DNA from: Ryuthela nishihirai
Taxonomy: Eukaryota; Arthropoda; Arachnida; Araneae; Heptathelidae
Reading direction: 5' to 3'
DNA: 64,000 bases
Assembly: GCA_038380435.1 (NCBI GenBank)
Contig: JAWZYU010000001.1
Location: forward strand, 9,962,001-10,026,000
Shown: positions 11,501-24,525 of the stretch, piece after piece
Numbering within the stretch: the stretch's first letter is position 1
How the letters are laid out: every line of letters starts with the position of its first letter
Made by a program: the position numbers and the translations under genes
The notes under the pieces: generated by a model
Told to the model about the DNA's origin: nothing
Database searches by the model: none
Seen by the model: the letters and a program-made list of their open reading frames with translations, nothing else

Positions 11501-14183
11501 TGGTTAGAATAGCTATCTCCAATGAGATTGATTATTTCAGTTTTTTAAATTATGAAATGAGCGTTTGTTTGCTAGTGATAATAGGCTGTTGAAACAAGTA
11601 GCCTCGGCTGGTATTGACTGACACCGGTCATATAACAATATGCAGATTTAGGAAAATATGTCTTGGATACTATTACTTCTGGAGGGTTTCTTTTAATTGT
11701 GAAAAAAAAAATTTATGCTTAGGAATAAGAGCTTATCATTATATTCTTTACTCGGCATATTCACATTGTATGGCCTCTTCACTGAAACTAATACAATTGT
11801 TAACGCTATTTGTAGAACTTTGCAAGAAGTTGAATACTTCTTCTATGTGATATTGAAATGTGCTTTTCATTAGTTTAAACCATATATTTTTTAAGAAAGT
11901 AATTTAAAGAAACTTGGTATAATTCTGGAACAATTAAATTTTTTGCCACTAGGAGTCCTGAAGTTGATCATTCTGTCAAGACACATTATTGCATAAAAAA
12001 AAAAACAAAGCTGCTGCCTGAGCACTGTAAAATGCAGATCTGCTGACATAGCGAAGAATTCCAATGTCTGCTAGCAAAATTCATTTGGTAATTATTTAGA
12101 ATTTGGAACTTACACCACTACTTTATTATCTACATAAGTAATCTGTGCAAGCATTCCTTTCACCTCCAACATAATCACAAAACCAAAGTACTATCACCGC
12201 CATTTACAAAAAAGAGATTAATCCCACCCCCCAAAAAAAACAAAACCTATTGGTAAAAATATTAGAGAGAAGAAAGTTTAATCCTATTGAATTATCTAGT
12301 CCACAGGGCTTTTTTGAAGTGAAGATCAGCAGTGCATACTTTAAAATTTCGTTTTGATTTGTTATGGAAATTAACCTTTTTATGGTGTTACTGAAGGATA
12401 ATAAATTTAAGGCTATTTTGTCATGGGAGAATATATTTGACAAATTTGATGTGTAATGGCTCTAGTTCCAAAGACATCCTGCTGGACAATTTTCTGAAAA
12501 CACGTGATAGTGAGGGCTATTTTGCAGTTAAAGTTGCTGTGGAAAATAGTTCCCATTTTTTTTTTCCCCATTCTGCATATTATAAAACAAAGAATCAACA
12601 AGAATGCAAAAAAAAAAAAGCCAGTAGTACAGATCACGGTCCTCAGCTGCCATTTTTTTTTGACGCAACATAACAAAACGGTCCTTTTCGTTGATTCCTA
12701 CAACTCCCCAGACCCTAACCCAAACAGAGGTTCCTAGAAAAAAGATTATTTCCTTACCATGGTAATAATAACTCAAGTTTATATCAAATGCAAAGTAACA
12801 TGCCCCACAACCATGAATTACTTAAAAAATAAAAAAAAAAACACACAAAGAAACTATGACACATTTGCCTTCCCATGTACTACAAATTCCTGAAATATTA
12901 CCCCTTCTTTTTCCAATAGTTAAAACACTCCACAAATATATTTCACAAACTAAACTAATAAATCCACTCACAAACACAATTAACCTAAATAAATCACCAC
13001 AATTAATGAAATTGAACAATCTCAAAACCAAGAACATCATTGACAATGCATCGCCGACAGCCATTATAAAAAAGCCTCCAAAACTATGTCCTCGCAAACA
13101 ACACACCGAAAAACATGAAAATCAGAAACAGTGCACCATCGACCAAATCATAAAAAAGTCCCAAAACTAAATAATGCCCTTGCAGACAATACAAACTGAA
13201 AAACATGAAAATTGGAAACAATGCACTGCGACCAAATTATATAGAGCCCCCGAAACCAAATAGTCTGATCAGAGAAAACAAAAAAAAATCTTACAGCTCA
13301 AATAGCCCTCCCATAAATTGATAACCTTCCTGACTCCATAAAAAACTGCTTTTTTTCTACACTGACGATACTACACAAAACTGCTAAAATACACTCAATT
13401 CATCTCAAACTACTATAAAGAAATACACACCTTCGTTTCTTCCTCTATGTTCAGTCCCACACGAAAAAACTTCGAACATTCTTTCCCTCAAACATCCTCC
13501 CCCCCCCCACACTACATTAGAATCCTCTGAAAACTCACTTCATACATTTCACCAAAAACTATCTCCTAAAACCCTAACATCCCATAAAAACTCTCAATTT
13601 TTAAAACTTAATTACCCCACGTTATAAACTTTTGCCATTTTCTTCCACTCACATCATACTAAACACAAAAAAGATTTAAAATAATTCTATCAGTTAAACA
13701 CTTCTTTCTTCCCCTTCAAATGATCTTCACTCCAGACAACTTACAAAAACATTCCCCCCTACACAGCCATAAAAAGCTACCAAACTCCCAGATCCAAATG
13801 ACGTGACCAAACAATTACAAAACAGTTCACTAACCCTTTCACCAACAACCCTCCTAATATTAAATAATTTCAATTCCAAAATATCTTAAATAACGCATTA
13901 TTTATCATATCTTAACAAAATTACAAAAAAAGAACATATTAATTATTAGTATTCTAGCATCATTAAAAATTCCTCCTTAAATATTCAATACATATGCACT
14001 AATCTCTAGCTTCATAGGCATGTTATCCAAAGGAACTATAAAGCAAAAAAAAAAATCAAACCTAACTTCACATTCCCATCAAATCACACACTACACACAA
14101 TTCCACATTACCCACCCAAAAGAAATCAAAGAGCCACAGGCCAACAACCATCAGTTACATTTCTACACCATACTTTACACTTC
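8583..14183. repeat. 5.6-kb imperfect inverted repeat (two long inverted arms plus spacer)
   Basis: The left arm, about 8583-10880, reads as the reverse complement of the right arm, about 12600-14183. Anchors are GTGTAAAGTAT near 8590 with its complement near 14165, GGATAACATG near 8718 with the complement near 14023, GATAAATAAT near 8846 with the complement near 13905, and the TTCCTAGAAAAAAG block near 12730 with its complement near 10775. The left arm also carries two SINE A copies absent from the right. The spacer 10880-12600 contains further diverged units of the 'tctctgatg...tttagttttttt' type found in the left arm. No transposase is visible. It could be a giant fold-back element or two inverted copies of one unknown repeat. 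Confidence 0.7.
9107..9500 (+). mobile_element. SINE family A, two copies in direct tandem
   Basis: Two consecutive roughly 195-bp units (9107-9300 and 9301-9500). Each starts GCCGTCCCATGG, has A box TGGCCGAGTGG-like and B box GGTTCAAGCCCC-like sequences, and ends GCAGCTGCTTGAGGGGGTAT. The body carries the conserved TATAAACTGACAGGCTCCTG segment. They lie inside the left arm of the large inverted repeat and are missing from the right arm, so they arrived after the arms formed. Confidence 0.88.
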
Positions 14184-14403
14184 AACATCACTCAAGGCTG
14201 TGGCCTTGAGTTCCACACACCACTTGAGTTGGCTGAATACCAAGTATACTATGCTAACCCAAATGTTGAATGTATTGCTATATTTTCACATTCAGTTTGT
14301 TTTCTTATTACCGAAAGAGCATATTTATATGTGTGAATGTAAAAGACAAATTAATTTGGCAAGATGTTTTTGCTACTATTTCAACAGAGTGCCTTTTCAG
14401 TTT

Positions 14404-14590
14404 TTAGTGGTTAGCACGCTTGGCTATTGATCTAAGGGACCTGGGTTCGAGCCCCGGGTAAGGCATGGATGTGTGTCGTTTTTCTGCTGAGGTCCTGCCA
14501 TCCTCACAGATCCTTCTACTATGGCATATAAACTGACATGCTCCTGTCAGACCTCTGTGGCAAGCAGCTGCTTGAGGGGGTATTTAATTT
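14404..14590 (+). mobile_element. SINE family A, 5'-truncated
   Basis: Begins within the A box (AGTGGTTAGCACGCTTGGC) and continues through the B box GGTTCGAGCCCCGGG to the GAGGGGGTATTTAATTT end. Confidence 0.85.
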
Positions 14591-15950
14591 AATTATTTTT
14601 TTTGTTAAAGATTAGATTCATACATTCATTTGTACAGAATTGTTCAAAAAATACGCCTTTTTCACCAAACATCTGCTGAAAACCACAAAACCGATTAATG
14701 GTGGTCTTAATAAATGTGAGTTGAGAAAATGAACAAGTCAAATCCTGCACATCAGCAAAACTTTTTTGCACAAAAATATTTATTGACGAGCCTTATATAA
14801 TGTGGTACTGACTACAATTTGAATTGGTTACCTGTTTGCTTTCCTTGCCTACAAATGGGAACGGTATTTCTTGAACACAGATATGAACACAGATAGGTGA
14901 GGTGAAAACCCATTACACTGTATTGCAAAAAATTTCCATTGCACTATAAACTGCAGTTCTGACTATGGTCACAAGCAATGCTGAAGAACTTTCAAAATGT
15001 ATTCCTGTTATGAAAAGGACACTATTAACTAATTTATGTAAAAATTCCCCAACACCTAAACTTACATTTGCTTTGAGGAGTCCATTGCAAATATGATATT
15101 AAAAGGTAGCTTATTAGATAAAAATGGTAGAAAGCCATGCAACTGTACCATACAAAGGGAAAACAATTTTTAAATTGAATATTAAAACTATATTAATGTT
15201 AGGTCACATTTTAGTTTAGCTAATAAATTCAATTAATCAAGTTTCGTCGAAAGTGCAAGATTTTTGGAATAAACATGCTTCCCACTTCTTTTCGGACCCA
15301 ACGTGGTGAACAATGAATTGCTAAAGTTAAATTTTAAAAGTTCCTTATCAAAATAACAGAATATATTTTAAAAAAGCATATATTTACCTCAGATGCCTTG
15401 TTTCTTACAGCATTGGTATTTTTCTGAAAAACCATGTTTTAAAAACTCACCAAAACTTAACCAGTAGATAACGATACAACCATTCGTGTTGTGTTGCCAC
15501 TTAGAATTTATTATTTCAAATGTATTCACCTTGATTACAGAAATCGTTTTCTTCTTTCTTCACGAAATACGTTATTTTTGAATAACAGATGAACAATAAA
15601 ACAAAACAAAAATAGGCTAAACTAGTTATTTTGTTATTCTCATTACTATTTGTGCAGATAGCATTTATTCACTTTTTTTCTTTGTAAAAACTATTTAAAA
15701 TAAACCTGCCAGTTTCAACAGGTGTACAATATCGCTTTTACTCTCAACAATCTGTAAAGGATTTCTCCCCTAGCCACCCTCCTCGTAATTAGCACCCAGC
15801 GAACGAAAGATGTGATAGCCAGGGAAAGTGTTCTGATAATTGATAACCTACCAACTACCCACACGTTCGAAGTACAGTACATCCCGAATGAATTCCAATA
15901 CTATTAGTTTCATATCTTTATGCAGGACGATTGCTTAGAGCAGTAGTTAT
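14591..15950. other. No recognisable feature
   Basis: About 1.36 kb of AT-rich sequence. No open frame, tandem repeat or transposon signature stands out. Confidence 0.4.
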
Positions 15951-15952
15951 GC

Positions 15953-16065
15953 AGTGGGAATGGTGGGATTGCTTCCAACCCACTCTAAATTTTATGGGGC
16001 AATAAAACTTATAGTGGGCTCCTAATCGAAACGTTCGAGTCCCAGCTGGGTCAGCGTTGCAATTG
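15953..16065 (+). mobile_element. Chimeric SINE fragment: segment C joined to SINE B B-box region
   Basis: Segment C (ATGGTGGGATTG to ACTTATAGTGGGCTC) is joined to CGTTCGAGTCCCAGCTGGGT, which is the B-box part of SINE B. The same join occurs in reverse at about 22620-22745, so it is a heritable subfamily and not a one-off rearrangement. Confidence 0.6.
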
Positions 16066-16267
16066 TTAATATAGTTGTTTAGACAATTTGCAGCTGAATA
16101 TCGTCTGATAATAATTGTTTTTTATATGCTAATGATTCGAAAAACAGCGGCGCACATGGCGGCTGTATTGACTTTAACATTAAGTCACGTTTCCAATTGG
16201 AACAAAAATGGCGATGACTGAATTTTGAAAGGATGTTAAGTATATCTAGTCGCTAACTTCGATGGTG

Positions 16268-16435
16268 CGAAGGGTGGGGAGTTTGCTCCGCAAAACTCCC
16301 CGCCCTTTCCACGATCAGTAGGGGACACCGTTGGACTTCAAAATGCCACAATCCGTTGGATGGGACGTTAAGCCGTGGTGCCGTGTTTGTAAGAGCCACA
16401 CCCTCTACAAGTTAAAGAACACCTTGGATTAGCTC
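16268..16435 (+). mobile_element. SINE family B fragment
   Basis: Diverged middle part of SINE B in plus orientation: CCCCGCCCTTTCCACGATC, GTAGGGGACACCG, GGGACGTTAAGCCGTGG, TTAAAGAACACC. The head is missing, and a short palindrome (GGGGAGTTTGC...GCAAAACTCCCC) stands at its start. Confidence 0.7.
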
Positions 16436-16469
16436 TCCTATTCCGTTCCCTTCCAAAAGAGAATATCTC

Positions 16470-18265
16470 TTTTGAAAGGTATACTAACAGCCTGCACCAC
16501 GCGAAGGCGGGGTCGGACATTAGGTGCTAGACCTGGCAGGTTCTGTGCATCATCACTAGCGATTGGTACACAGCATAATGAGGAACTTCAATTCTACCCA
16601 TCTTCATCCCCAACTTCTTATTGGCACATTGTCGGCAACACTCTGCCGCAGCTGTACCCCCAACAAGAGGGGGTGCCACAAGGCTGCATTCTGAATATTA
16701 TGCTTTTCGCTGACAAGGTTAATTCTATTACAAGACAATTTCTTCCATCTGTAGGCAATGCCCTCTATGTTGATGATCTCTTCGTCCAGCATGAGAGTCA
16801 TTGAAAGGAAACTGCAAATTGCCTTGAACAATCTTTCAGTTTGTCCTATGCCCAACAGGTTTCATTTCTCCCCACAGAAGACCACTTGCTTGCACTTTTG
16901 TCACAAGCGTAATCTTCATCTGGATCCCGAGTTCGATGGTAGCATCATTCCAGTTGTGGGAGAGACTATGTTTCTCGGTCTCATCTTTGATTGGAAATTG
17001 ATTTTTTTCCCACACATCCATCATCTCATGTCCAAGTGCATGTGGGCATTGAACGTCATCAAGGTCCTTTCCTCTCTCTCTCATGGGGAGATGACCGATG
17101 TTCTCTGCTCTGCCTGTACCATGCGCTTGTCTGGTCGTAACTGAACTACTGATACCAGGTATACGACTCCACCTCGGATTTCGTGGTGAAGGTACAGTAC
17201 ACCCTCCATCATCAGACCCTCCCTGTTGCACTGGAGCCTTCAGCACCTCACCGTTCCAGAGTTTTTACATTGAGACTGACGAACCATCTTTATCTCTTTG
17301 CCTTCAGCAGTTGTCTCTACAATACGCATCCAAATTTCAATCCCTGCCTGGCTATCCCACTTTGGACTGTGATTTCAGTCCAAAGGCGGAATGCTTTACA
17401 GTAATCAGCCAAATGCGAGTTTTTGCAGTTTGCAAGTCCAGGCTACCTCAGAGACATTAACACCAGTCTAGATAGCATCACACAGTCGAAGTCGAGTCAC
17501 TCCCATCATGGCTAGCTGTTTCCCCTTCCTGTGAGTTTTCTCTGTTCAAGATGGGCTGGGCTGTTTTACCTCTGAGCGGCACTTTTTTGCACACCATGTT
17601 CAAGATGGGGAAGGCCTTTACACACAATTGTGTTTACCAGCAACTCTTTACAGCCGTCGTGCTGAGTACCCGGACTTCTTGCCTGTCTTCACAGATGGCT
17701 CGAAGTCCGGCACATCAGTGGGATCAGCCATGGTCTGCTGTGATGTAATCATTGCAGACCAGATTCCACTGAAGTGTTCCATCTTCACTGCATAGCTGTA
17801 CTCTGTCAGTCTCGCCTTGGATCACATGGCAGTTAACAAACATCGTCAGTGTGTGTTTTAAACCGACTTGTTTAGCTCGCTACATTCTTTGATCTCGGTG
17901 AGCCACCTACCTCACCCAGTTCTTTCTAAGGTCTGTCAGCAGCTCCATCGTCTGGCAGCCACAACAACCATCCGTTTCTGTTGGGTGCCACTCACGTCGG
18001 CATCAGGGGCAATGACTTGACAGATGCTGCTGCCAAGTCAGCCATACCTCTGGCTGGCTGTCCATTACAGGTTCCATATCTGAATTTCCCACAGTGTTTT
18101 ACCATCAGCTCTGGGCACAGTGGCAGAGATTGGTCAGAACAGCTTACCAATAAGCTCTTTGAGATCAAACCTATTGTCAAACTATGGCAGTCATGCTACA
18201 GCAGGAATCGCAAGGAGGAAGCTGTACTTTCTCGGCTCCACTTAGGTCATTCGTTTCATTAAACA
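16470..18265 (+). pseudogene. Jockey/I-like non-LTR retrotransposon relic (RT plus RNase H-like C-terminus)
   Basis: Overlapping broken frames encode a LINE polyprotein. Near 16665 is the RT motif EGVPQGCILN. Near 16765 is ALYVDDL, the catalytic YxDD box. At 16800-17100 are the segments after the palm (ERKLQIALNNLS, FLGLIFDWKL). Near 17685 is a VFTDGSKSGTSVGSAMV segment, which is the start of an RNase H domain. At 17981-18100 is a GIRGNDLTDAAAKSA segment, the usual end of such RNase H domains. Stops, shifts and a deletion between RT boxes make it dead. It belongs to a different LINE class from the copies at 1-6.6 kb, because an RNase H domain is present. Confidence 0.82.
17548..17600 (-). mobile_element. 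SINE family B 3'-end fragment inside the LINE relic
   Basis: The block GGGCTGGGCTGTTTTACC followed by TCTGAGCGGCACTTTTTTGC matches the 3' end of SINE B in reverse. It interrupts the LINE reading frame. Confidence 0.7.
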
Positions 18266-19234
18266 TTCGTTTCTTCTACGGGCAGATGACAATGCTAAGG
18301 GTGAGTGTTGTGACACCGTTTTAACTACCAAATATGTTTTATATATCAAATATGTTATCTATATATTATTATATATCATTTATTTTTTATTTATTTAAAT
18401 ATGTTATCTATACAATCCATGTTTTAATATCGAATGTCGTTTATATTTTAGCTTTCATAATTTCATGCCCGAGCCTCTTACATTCGAACATCTTTTATCT
18501 GATTATTGCATTTTACCGCCAGTTTTTTCCTATTTAAAACTTTGTGGTTATTTTAATTGACTCTGATTTTACCCTATCTTTTTGCATTATATTTCCCAGA
18601 TCTCTTACACTTGGGATTTTTTTTTTGTATTTATCTTGTTATTTATACACTTGTTCTTTGTTGGTTTACCATTTTACTGTTCAGTGTTTATATTTTAATC
18701 TTTGTCGCGGGTTTATATGTCTTTCATCTTTTATATTGTCTTTAGTTTGGCGCATTATAGCCTAGTCACCCTTGCGCCATAAAACCCCAAACAACCAACC
18801 AACTTCCACATATTCATGAAGAAAAAAAAATTGTTTCTAAACTTCTTTAACCCTCACCTTCGCTCACAGAAGGAGGTGCTCATTAGTCTCCCCCCCCCCC
18901 CCCCCCCCCGATAGCAAGTGTCACGTGAGTGGTTTTGCAAATTTTATCTCTGGACATGCTGTGACGCCAGAACTGATTGGCGGCATGGCTTGGAAGAGTT
19001 AAGCTGCCATTGTTCAGTAGAATTCGCTTATTGCCATGACACTTTTTACCCGTTTTAAAAATCAGCTTTCTAACTGCTCACAGGCTCAATAAACATAGAG
19101 GTGTGGCGATACCCTTTAGCTTCCTAGGACGCATTCCTTTTGCACCTGTAGATAAATGATTCAACAAAACAAAGTCACATTTAAGCCCTATTTGCTTCTC
19201 GATGATTTCTCACAATTCCTGTAATTAGCTAGAC
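18266..19234. other. No gene; AT-rich stretch with poly-C tract
   Basis: Nothing codes here. A run of about 19 C residues starts near 18891. The last bases, AGCTAGAC, look like one half of the hAT target duplication. Confidence 0.4.
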
Positions 19235-21832
19235 CAGCGTTTTTGTGGCCCGCCAACAAAATCAAGATTTTACTTGAAATTTTAAATAAATATCTGTAAT
19301 CCACCTTATGTATTTTGTCAATTTACTTGATACGCAATTTTCAACTTACTCATTCCATAAAGTTTACCAAACATTCTTAAGACCATTGGCAAACTTCTGA
19401 AACCTTTTAAGAGCGGTGCGGCGTCATCAAACAAATGTTTTTATGAAGCTGCAGTAATAAGATTCATTTAACGACAGCGCGAATCGCTCTCACTGCGCAC
19501 GCGTATGGCATGCATTGTCGAATATTGCACTGTAGTGTGCACCAGGAGACATTGTGTGACATTTCGCTGAAACTAAATGACGTAATGGAAAAGGTTGTCA
19601 AAATTACCAATTTGATTCGTGGCGGAAATCGTTCTCTTACACACAGAAAATTTAAAGCTATTTTTGGACGATCTGCATGCTGACTATGGCAATCTGCTTT
19701 TACATAGCAATATTCGCTGGTTAAATGCCGGAAAATGTCTCAAGAGATTTTTCACACTTCGAATGAAATTCATCTTTTTCTCACAGAAGTGGGAACCGAT
19801 GAAGATTTAATAGCAAGTTTTGTTGATGAAAATTTTCTGTGTTCACTTACTTTCCTAACAGACATTACAGATTATTTAAATGTCTTGAATAAATCTTTAC
19901 AAGGAAAAGATCAAAACGTGTGCTGTCTTTATAATCATGTTACTGGATTTAGAATCAAACTACAATAGTTGAAGTCAAATTTTCAGGAAAACAATTTAAT
20001 TCACTTTGAAACTTGTAAAGAGTTCTACGAAGAAGTGAAGCAACTTAGTAAAACAGTTAATTTTGAAAAATTTGTTCCTGAATTAGATATCCTAACTGAA
20101 GATTTTAATAGAAGATTTTCTCAATTTGATGACCTTAAGTTTAAATTTATTCAGTAATCCATTAAATATTGATATCAGCACCGTAGATCCTAAATGTCAA
20201 ATGGAATTATGCTGCCTTCAGGCCACCCAATTATTGTATTTAATAGAGAAACTGAAATAGAATTGTTCAAACTTTTGCCTAAAAATATATCCAAACATGA
20301 AAGATTTTGGGACTCCAAATAATTTCTATGATCGGAAGTACATATATCTGCGGGCGCGCATTTTCTGATATGAAATACATAAAATCAAGATGCAGAAACT
20401 GCTTGAAAGACTCTACACTTGAACATATACTTCGGCTCGCAACAACAAATATCGATATGGACGTAAAACAAATTATTGCCCAAGAACTATGGCCCCAAGG
20501 CTCCCATTAAATTTATTAAATATTTGATAAGGTTTAGAAAATTTATATTAGTTTATTATTACTTATTATTTTTTGTATAAATATAATAACTTTTGAGGTT
20601 TTTGAGGTTTTTATTATATTAACCTCAAAATTTATATTTATATATCTTATTATTTTTCGTATAAATATAATAATTTTTTGAGGCTTTTGAGGTTTATTAA
20701 TACTTATTATTTTTCGTATAAATGGAATTTTTTTATTTTTTTAGTTTTTTTATTACTTATTATTTTTTGTATAAATAAAATAATTTTTGAGGTTTTTGAG
20801 GTATATTATTACTTATTATTTTTCGTATAAAGGAAATAATTTTTGATTTTTTTGAGATTTATTATTACTTATTATTTTTCGTATAAACAAAATAGTTTTT
20901 GAGATTTTTGCGGTTTATTATTACTTATTATTTTTCGTATAAACAAAATAATTTTTGAAGTTTTTGAGGTTTATTATTACTTATTGTTTTTCGTATAAAT
21001 AAAATAATTTTTTGTGGTTTTTGACGTTTATTATTACTTATTATTTTTTGTGTAAATAAAATAATGTTTTGAGGTTTTTGAGGTTTATTATTACTTATTA
21101 TTTTTCGTATAAATAAAATAATTTTTAAGGTTTATTATTGCTTATTATTTTTTGTATAAATAAAATAATTTTTTGAAGTGTTTGAGATTTATTATAACTT
21201 TTTATTTTTCGTATAAATAAAATAATTTTTGAGGTTTTTGAGGTTTATTATTATTTATTATTTTTCGTATAAATAAAAGAATTTTTTGAGGTTAATTATT
21301 ACTTATTATTTTTTTCGTATAAATAAAATAATTTTTGAGGTTTTTGAAATTTATTTTTACCTATTATTTTTCGTATAAATGAAATAATTTTGTGAGGTTT
21401 TTGAGGTTTATTATTATTAATTATTTTTCGTATAAATAAATTAATTTTTTGATGTTTATTATTACTTATTATTTTTCGCATAAATAAAATAATTTTTTGA
21501 AGCTTTTGAGGTTTATTATTACTTATTATTTTTCATATAAATAAAATAATTTTTTGAGGATTATAATTACTTATTATTTTCGTATAAATAAAATAATATT
21601 TTGGGTTTTTTGACATTTATTATTATTTATTATTTCTCGTATAAATTAAATTAGCTTTTGATGTTTTTGAGGTTTATTATTATTTATTATTTTTCGTATA
21701 AATAAAATAATTTTTTGAGTTGACATGAACTGACCTTTCAATTACCTATCCTATCCAATTCTTCTTTTTGGCCCGCGAAATATTGGAAAAGGAAAAAATG
21801 ACCCACGGTCTTAGAGAAGTTGGACATCACTG
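19235..21832 (+). mobile_element. Decayed hAT-family DNA transposon
   Basis: Broken frames at 19617-20510 encode a hAT-type transposase C-terminal half, similar in style to the transposase-derived part of GTF2IRD2. Segments are SNIRWLNAGKCLKRFF near 19708, FLTDITDYLNVLNKSLQGK near 19850, a middle helical part, and the hAT dimerisation-type end (STYICGRAFSDMKYIKSR, then STLEHILRLATTN) near 20330-20450. The left end CAGCG (19235) and the right end, whose complement starts CAGTGATGTCC, fit hAT termini. Flanks AGCTAGAC and TGCTGGAC match at 6 of 8 bases, as expected of an old 8-bp duplication. The N-terminal half is missing, and a minisatellite fills the 3' part. Confidence 0.72.
20540..21720. 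repeat. About 56-bp AT-rich minisatellite inside the hAT element
   Basis: Roughly 20 imperfect copies of a 55-57-bp unit containing ACTTATTATTTTTCGTATAA and TTTTTGAGGTTTTTGAGG. Both ends lie inside the hAT boundaries, so it expanded within the element. Confidence 0.9.
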
Positions 21833-21840
21833 TGCTGGAC

Positions 21841-22261
21841 CATGCTGCAGATTCGTATCGATCCTTCTGATTGTTTAAGGTACACATCCGTCTGTAGCGT
21901 TGAAATCAGCACACGATGATCAACGTTGAACCCTTCTCCTTCTAAACGCAAACTATATCCATTCCATGAAGCTATTGCCACTCGACTGAATCCGATCCAC
22001 GAACATGAGTTTATTTCGTTGTCGTGTCTCCATGCGCATGCATCGATCTTTGCACACAGGGGGAAAGAAGGGGGGAGGCAATAACATGTCTGCATTCGAC
22101 CACCAGACCATTCTTGCTGGACATTTTAAACATTCTGATGACGTCACTCTACGCTACTGAGGAGAAAGTCCTATCTGGGGATCACCCAACAGGTCAACCC
22201 CACACGTGCTCAGACGAGTTAAGGGGGTAGTTTTTTACATCCCCCCATCGAACACGGGGTT
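21841..22261. other. No recognisable feature
   Basis: Slightly less AT-rich than its surroundings. The short open frames have no family signature. Confidence 0.35.
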
Positions 22262-22745
22262 TTTTTCGGTGAAGATACCGCCGTAAGTTTCATTGTACCC
22301 ATAAAATGTATAGTGGGTTTTTCAATTAGGGTTGGGTTGGGTTGGTTTACCTCTGAGCGGTACTTTTTTGCACACAATTCGCTAAATGGTCAGGTCACAA
22401 GGATTCCGAAGGCTCAGAGAAGGTTGAGGGAAGGGGTCTCACTGGAACAGCTGTTAGGAGACAGATGGTAGCCTCCCGTCAAGGACATCCAACGTGTTCT
22501 TTAACATGCACAGGGTATAGCTCTTCCGCACACGGGGCCACAGCTTAATGTCCCATCCAAAGGGCCATCGGTGTCCCCTGCTGTCCGTGGGAAGGGCGGG
22601 GAGTTTCGCGGAGATTAATCTCAACGCTGAACCAGCTGGAATTCAAACTTTTCGATGAAGAGTCCACTATAAGTTTTATTGCCCCCATAAAATTTATAGT
22701 GGGTTGGAGACAATCCCACCATTCCCGCTGCATAACTACTCAGTG
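22262..22745 (-). mobile_element. SINE B copy flanked by two segment-C copies
   Basis: The central part 22333-22640 is SINE B in reverse, from GGTTGGGTTGGTTTACC to AACGCTGAACCAGCTGG. At 22640-22745 the tRNA head is replaced by segment C (complement of that at 15953-16040). A second partial C lies at 22262-22330. The flanking C copies could be duplicated target, or recombination between two SINEs. Confidence 0.65.
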
Positions 22746-24500
22746 GCAACTGAGAAAGGATTTCCGTTGTTTTCGTTAGCAAAGCATCAACTTATTTAAC
22801 AAAAAAAAAAGATCTAATTCATGAAAGCACATTCATTACGTCATATCGCGAGATTGAACAGGAAACAGGAACTTCTAGCACTGTTATTTCCGTAGCTGGC
22901 CGGTTAATTAGAGCTCAAAAGAATTCATTGCGAAACTAACTCAGTGACTGATAAAAAATATTCTCCCCTTCAACATATAAAATAATTTGACAAGAAACTG
23001 TATCTTCACAGTGATCGCATAAATGGCATCAGTTGCTGAATGATAATAAAAGAGTAAATCTCGCTCTCCAAATAAATTATTTCTGTTTTCCCACTTCCTC
23101 GTGTAATTAATTGAACAGAGTTTTTTTCTCTCTCCCATATCATGAGGTATAAGCCCTGCTGATTATTTAAGAGCTTTTCCCACTGGTCGGCAGTAGTTCA
23201 GTGGTCTAAGGCTTCGGTTTCTTTGTGGGTCGTTAGCCGCAAGTTCAAACCCGAGAGATAAGAAAATATTACTGGCAGCCGACGCCTTACACAATGTTGA
23301 GAAGCAGTTGGCCTGTTATGCTGGAATTTTTATCGTGTCTGCTTCACGATGTCACCGAAAATATCCTGATTTTCTTCATTGCTTACCGAAATTAGGCTTC
23401 ACTTTCTCATCTCATACCCACTTATCTTCGTTGGGGCAAATCAAACTCATACATTCACCGATATCGCTTCGAAATCTATCTTCCCATCATATTTTTCCCA
23501 CCCAGCCCCGAAAACTTCATTTTACCTGTTGATTTTGAATTGTCGTATTTTTTTAAACTAATTTCGTAAAACTGTCTTATTTTTTTGACTTCTCCGATTT
23601 ACCCGGTTTTTACAACCCAAGAGCCCAATAATTCAGTGAAGTGTATTGATAATTGCAACATTTTCTCAACAAAACCCATCATTTCTTGTCTTTCACACAG
23701 AACATTTTTCTGAAAACTTTCCCATAGGTTAACATGGTACTCCCTCTACATTAACATTAGCCCAGAACCCCGAATTCCCTTACAACTATACGGCACATAG
23801 CGTCCTCTTATCCTAACTTAGAGCATCGTAAGAATTTCGCTCCTAACAATCTTCTCCTTTCCCCCCCCCCCATCCCATCCTCAAAAAAAAAAAGCACCCC
23901 CTAAAAAGACCTTGGAAAATACCTTTCCCGCAACTGTGAGTGGCACAACCATCATACCCCGGGCATAGTATCCTTTTATCATAACCTAAAGAGACTTCGG
24001 TTTGTGTTCAAGATTTTAATGTGAGCGCCCCTGGTGGCGTGATATTCAACTCCCATCGATACACTTTCAACATCTGCAAGGATTCCTTCCTTTAAACGAC
24101 GTGAATCACGAAATGTTTTCGGAATAAACGATGATTTTAATGTATTCCCAAAAGTAGAAATCCAATGATGTCAAATCGGGACCTCTTCGGAGCCGCGAGA
24201 TCGGTCAACCTCAAACAATCCAGATATTTAGAAATTTGGTTTTTAAGACATTACATGTGATACCATGCGACACTAACTCCACGCAGTCATATCAAGAAAA
24301 CTTTTAAATTGACATTTCAGAACAAAAGTTTAATTATTTTAAAAAATACAACACTTTAAAGTATTTTGATTCTTTTATAAAAAACCTTCTATATTTTAAA
24401 GTGTTTGATTTGAACTTGTTAAAAACTCGAACTCAGCCACTATTATTATTATTCGAAATTTCTGTTCCCGCCTTTCAACACATTAATCAACACAGTCACT
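22746..24500. other. No gene; contains a tRNA-like fragment at about 23187-23262
   Basis: The fragment has an A-box-like GCAGTAGTTCAGTGGTC and a B-box-like AGTTCAAACCCGAGAG, but no convincing acceptor stem, so it is a tRNA or SINE relic. The rest is AT-rich with short C and A runs near 23860-23892. Confidence 0.4.
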
Positions 24501-24525
24501 AAGATCCAATGAGATTTGAAGAACG

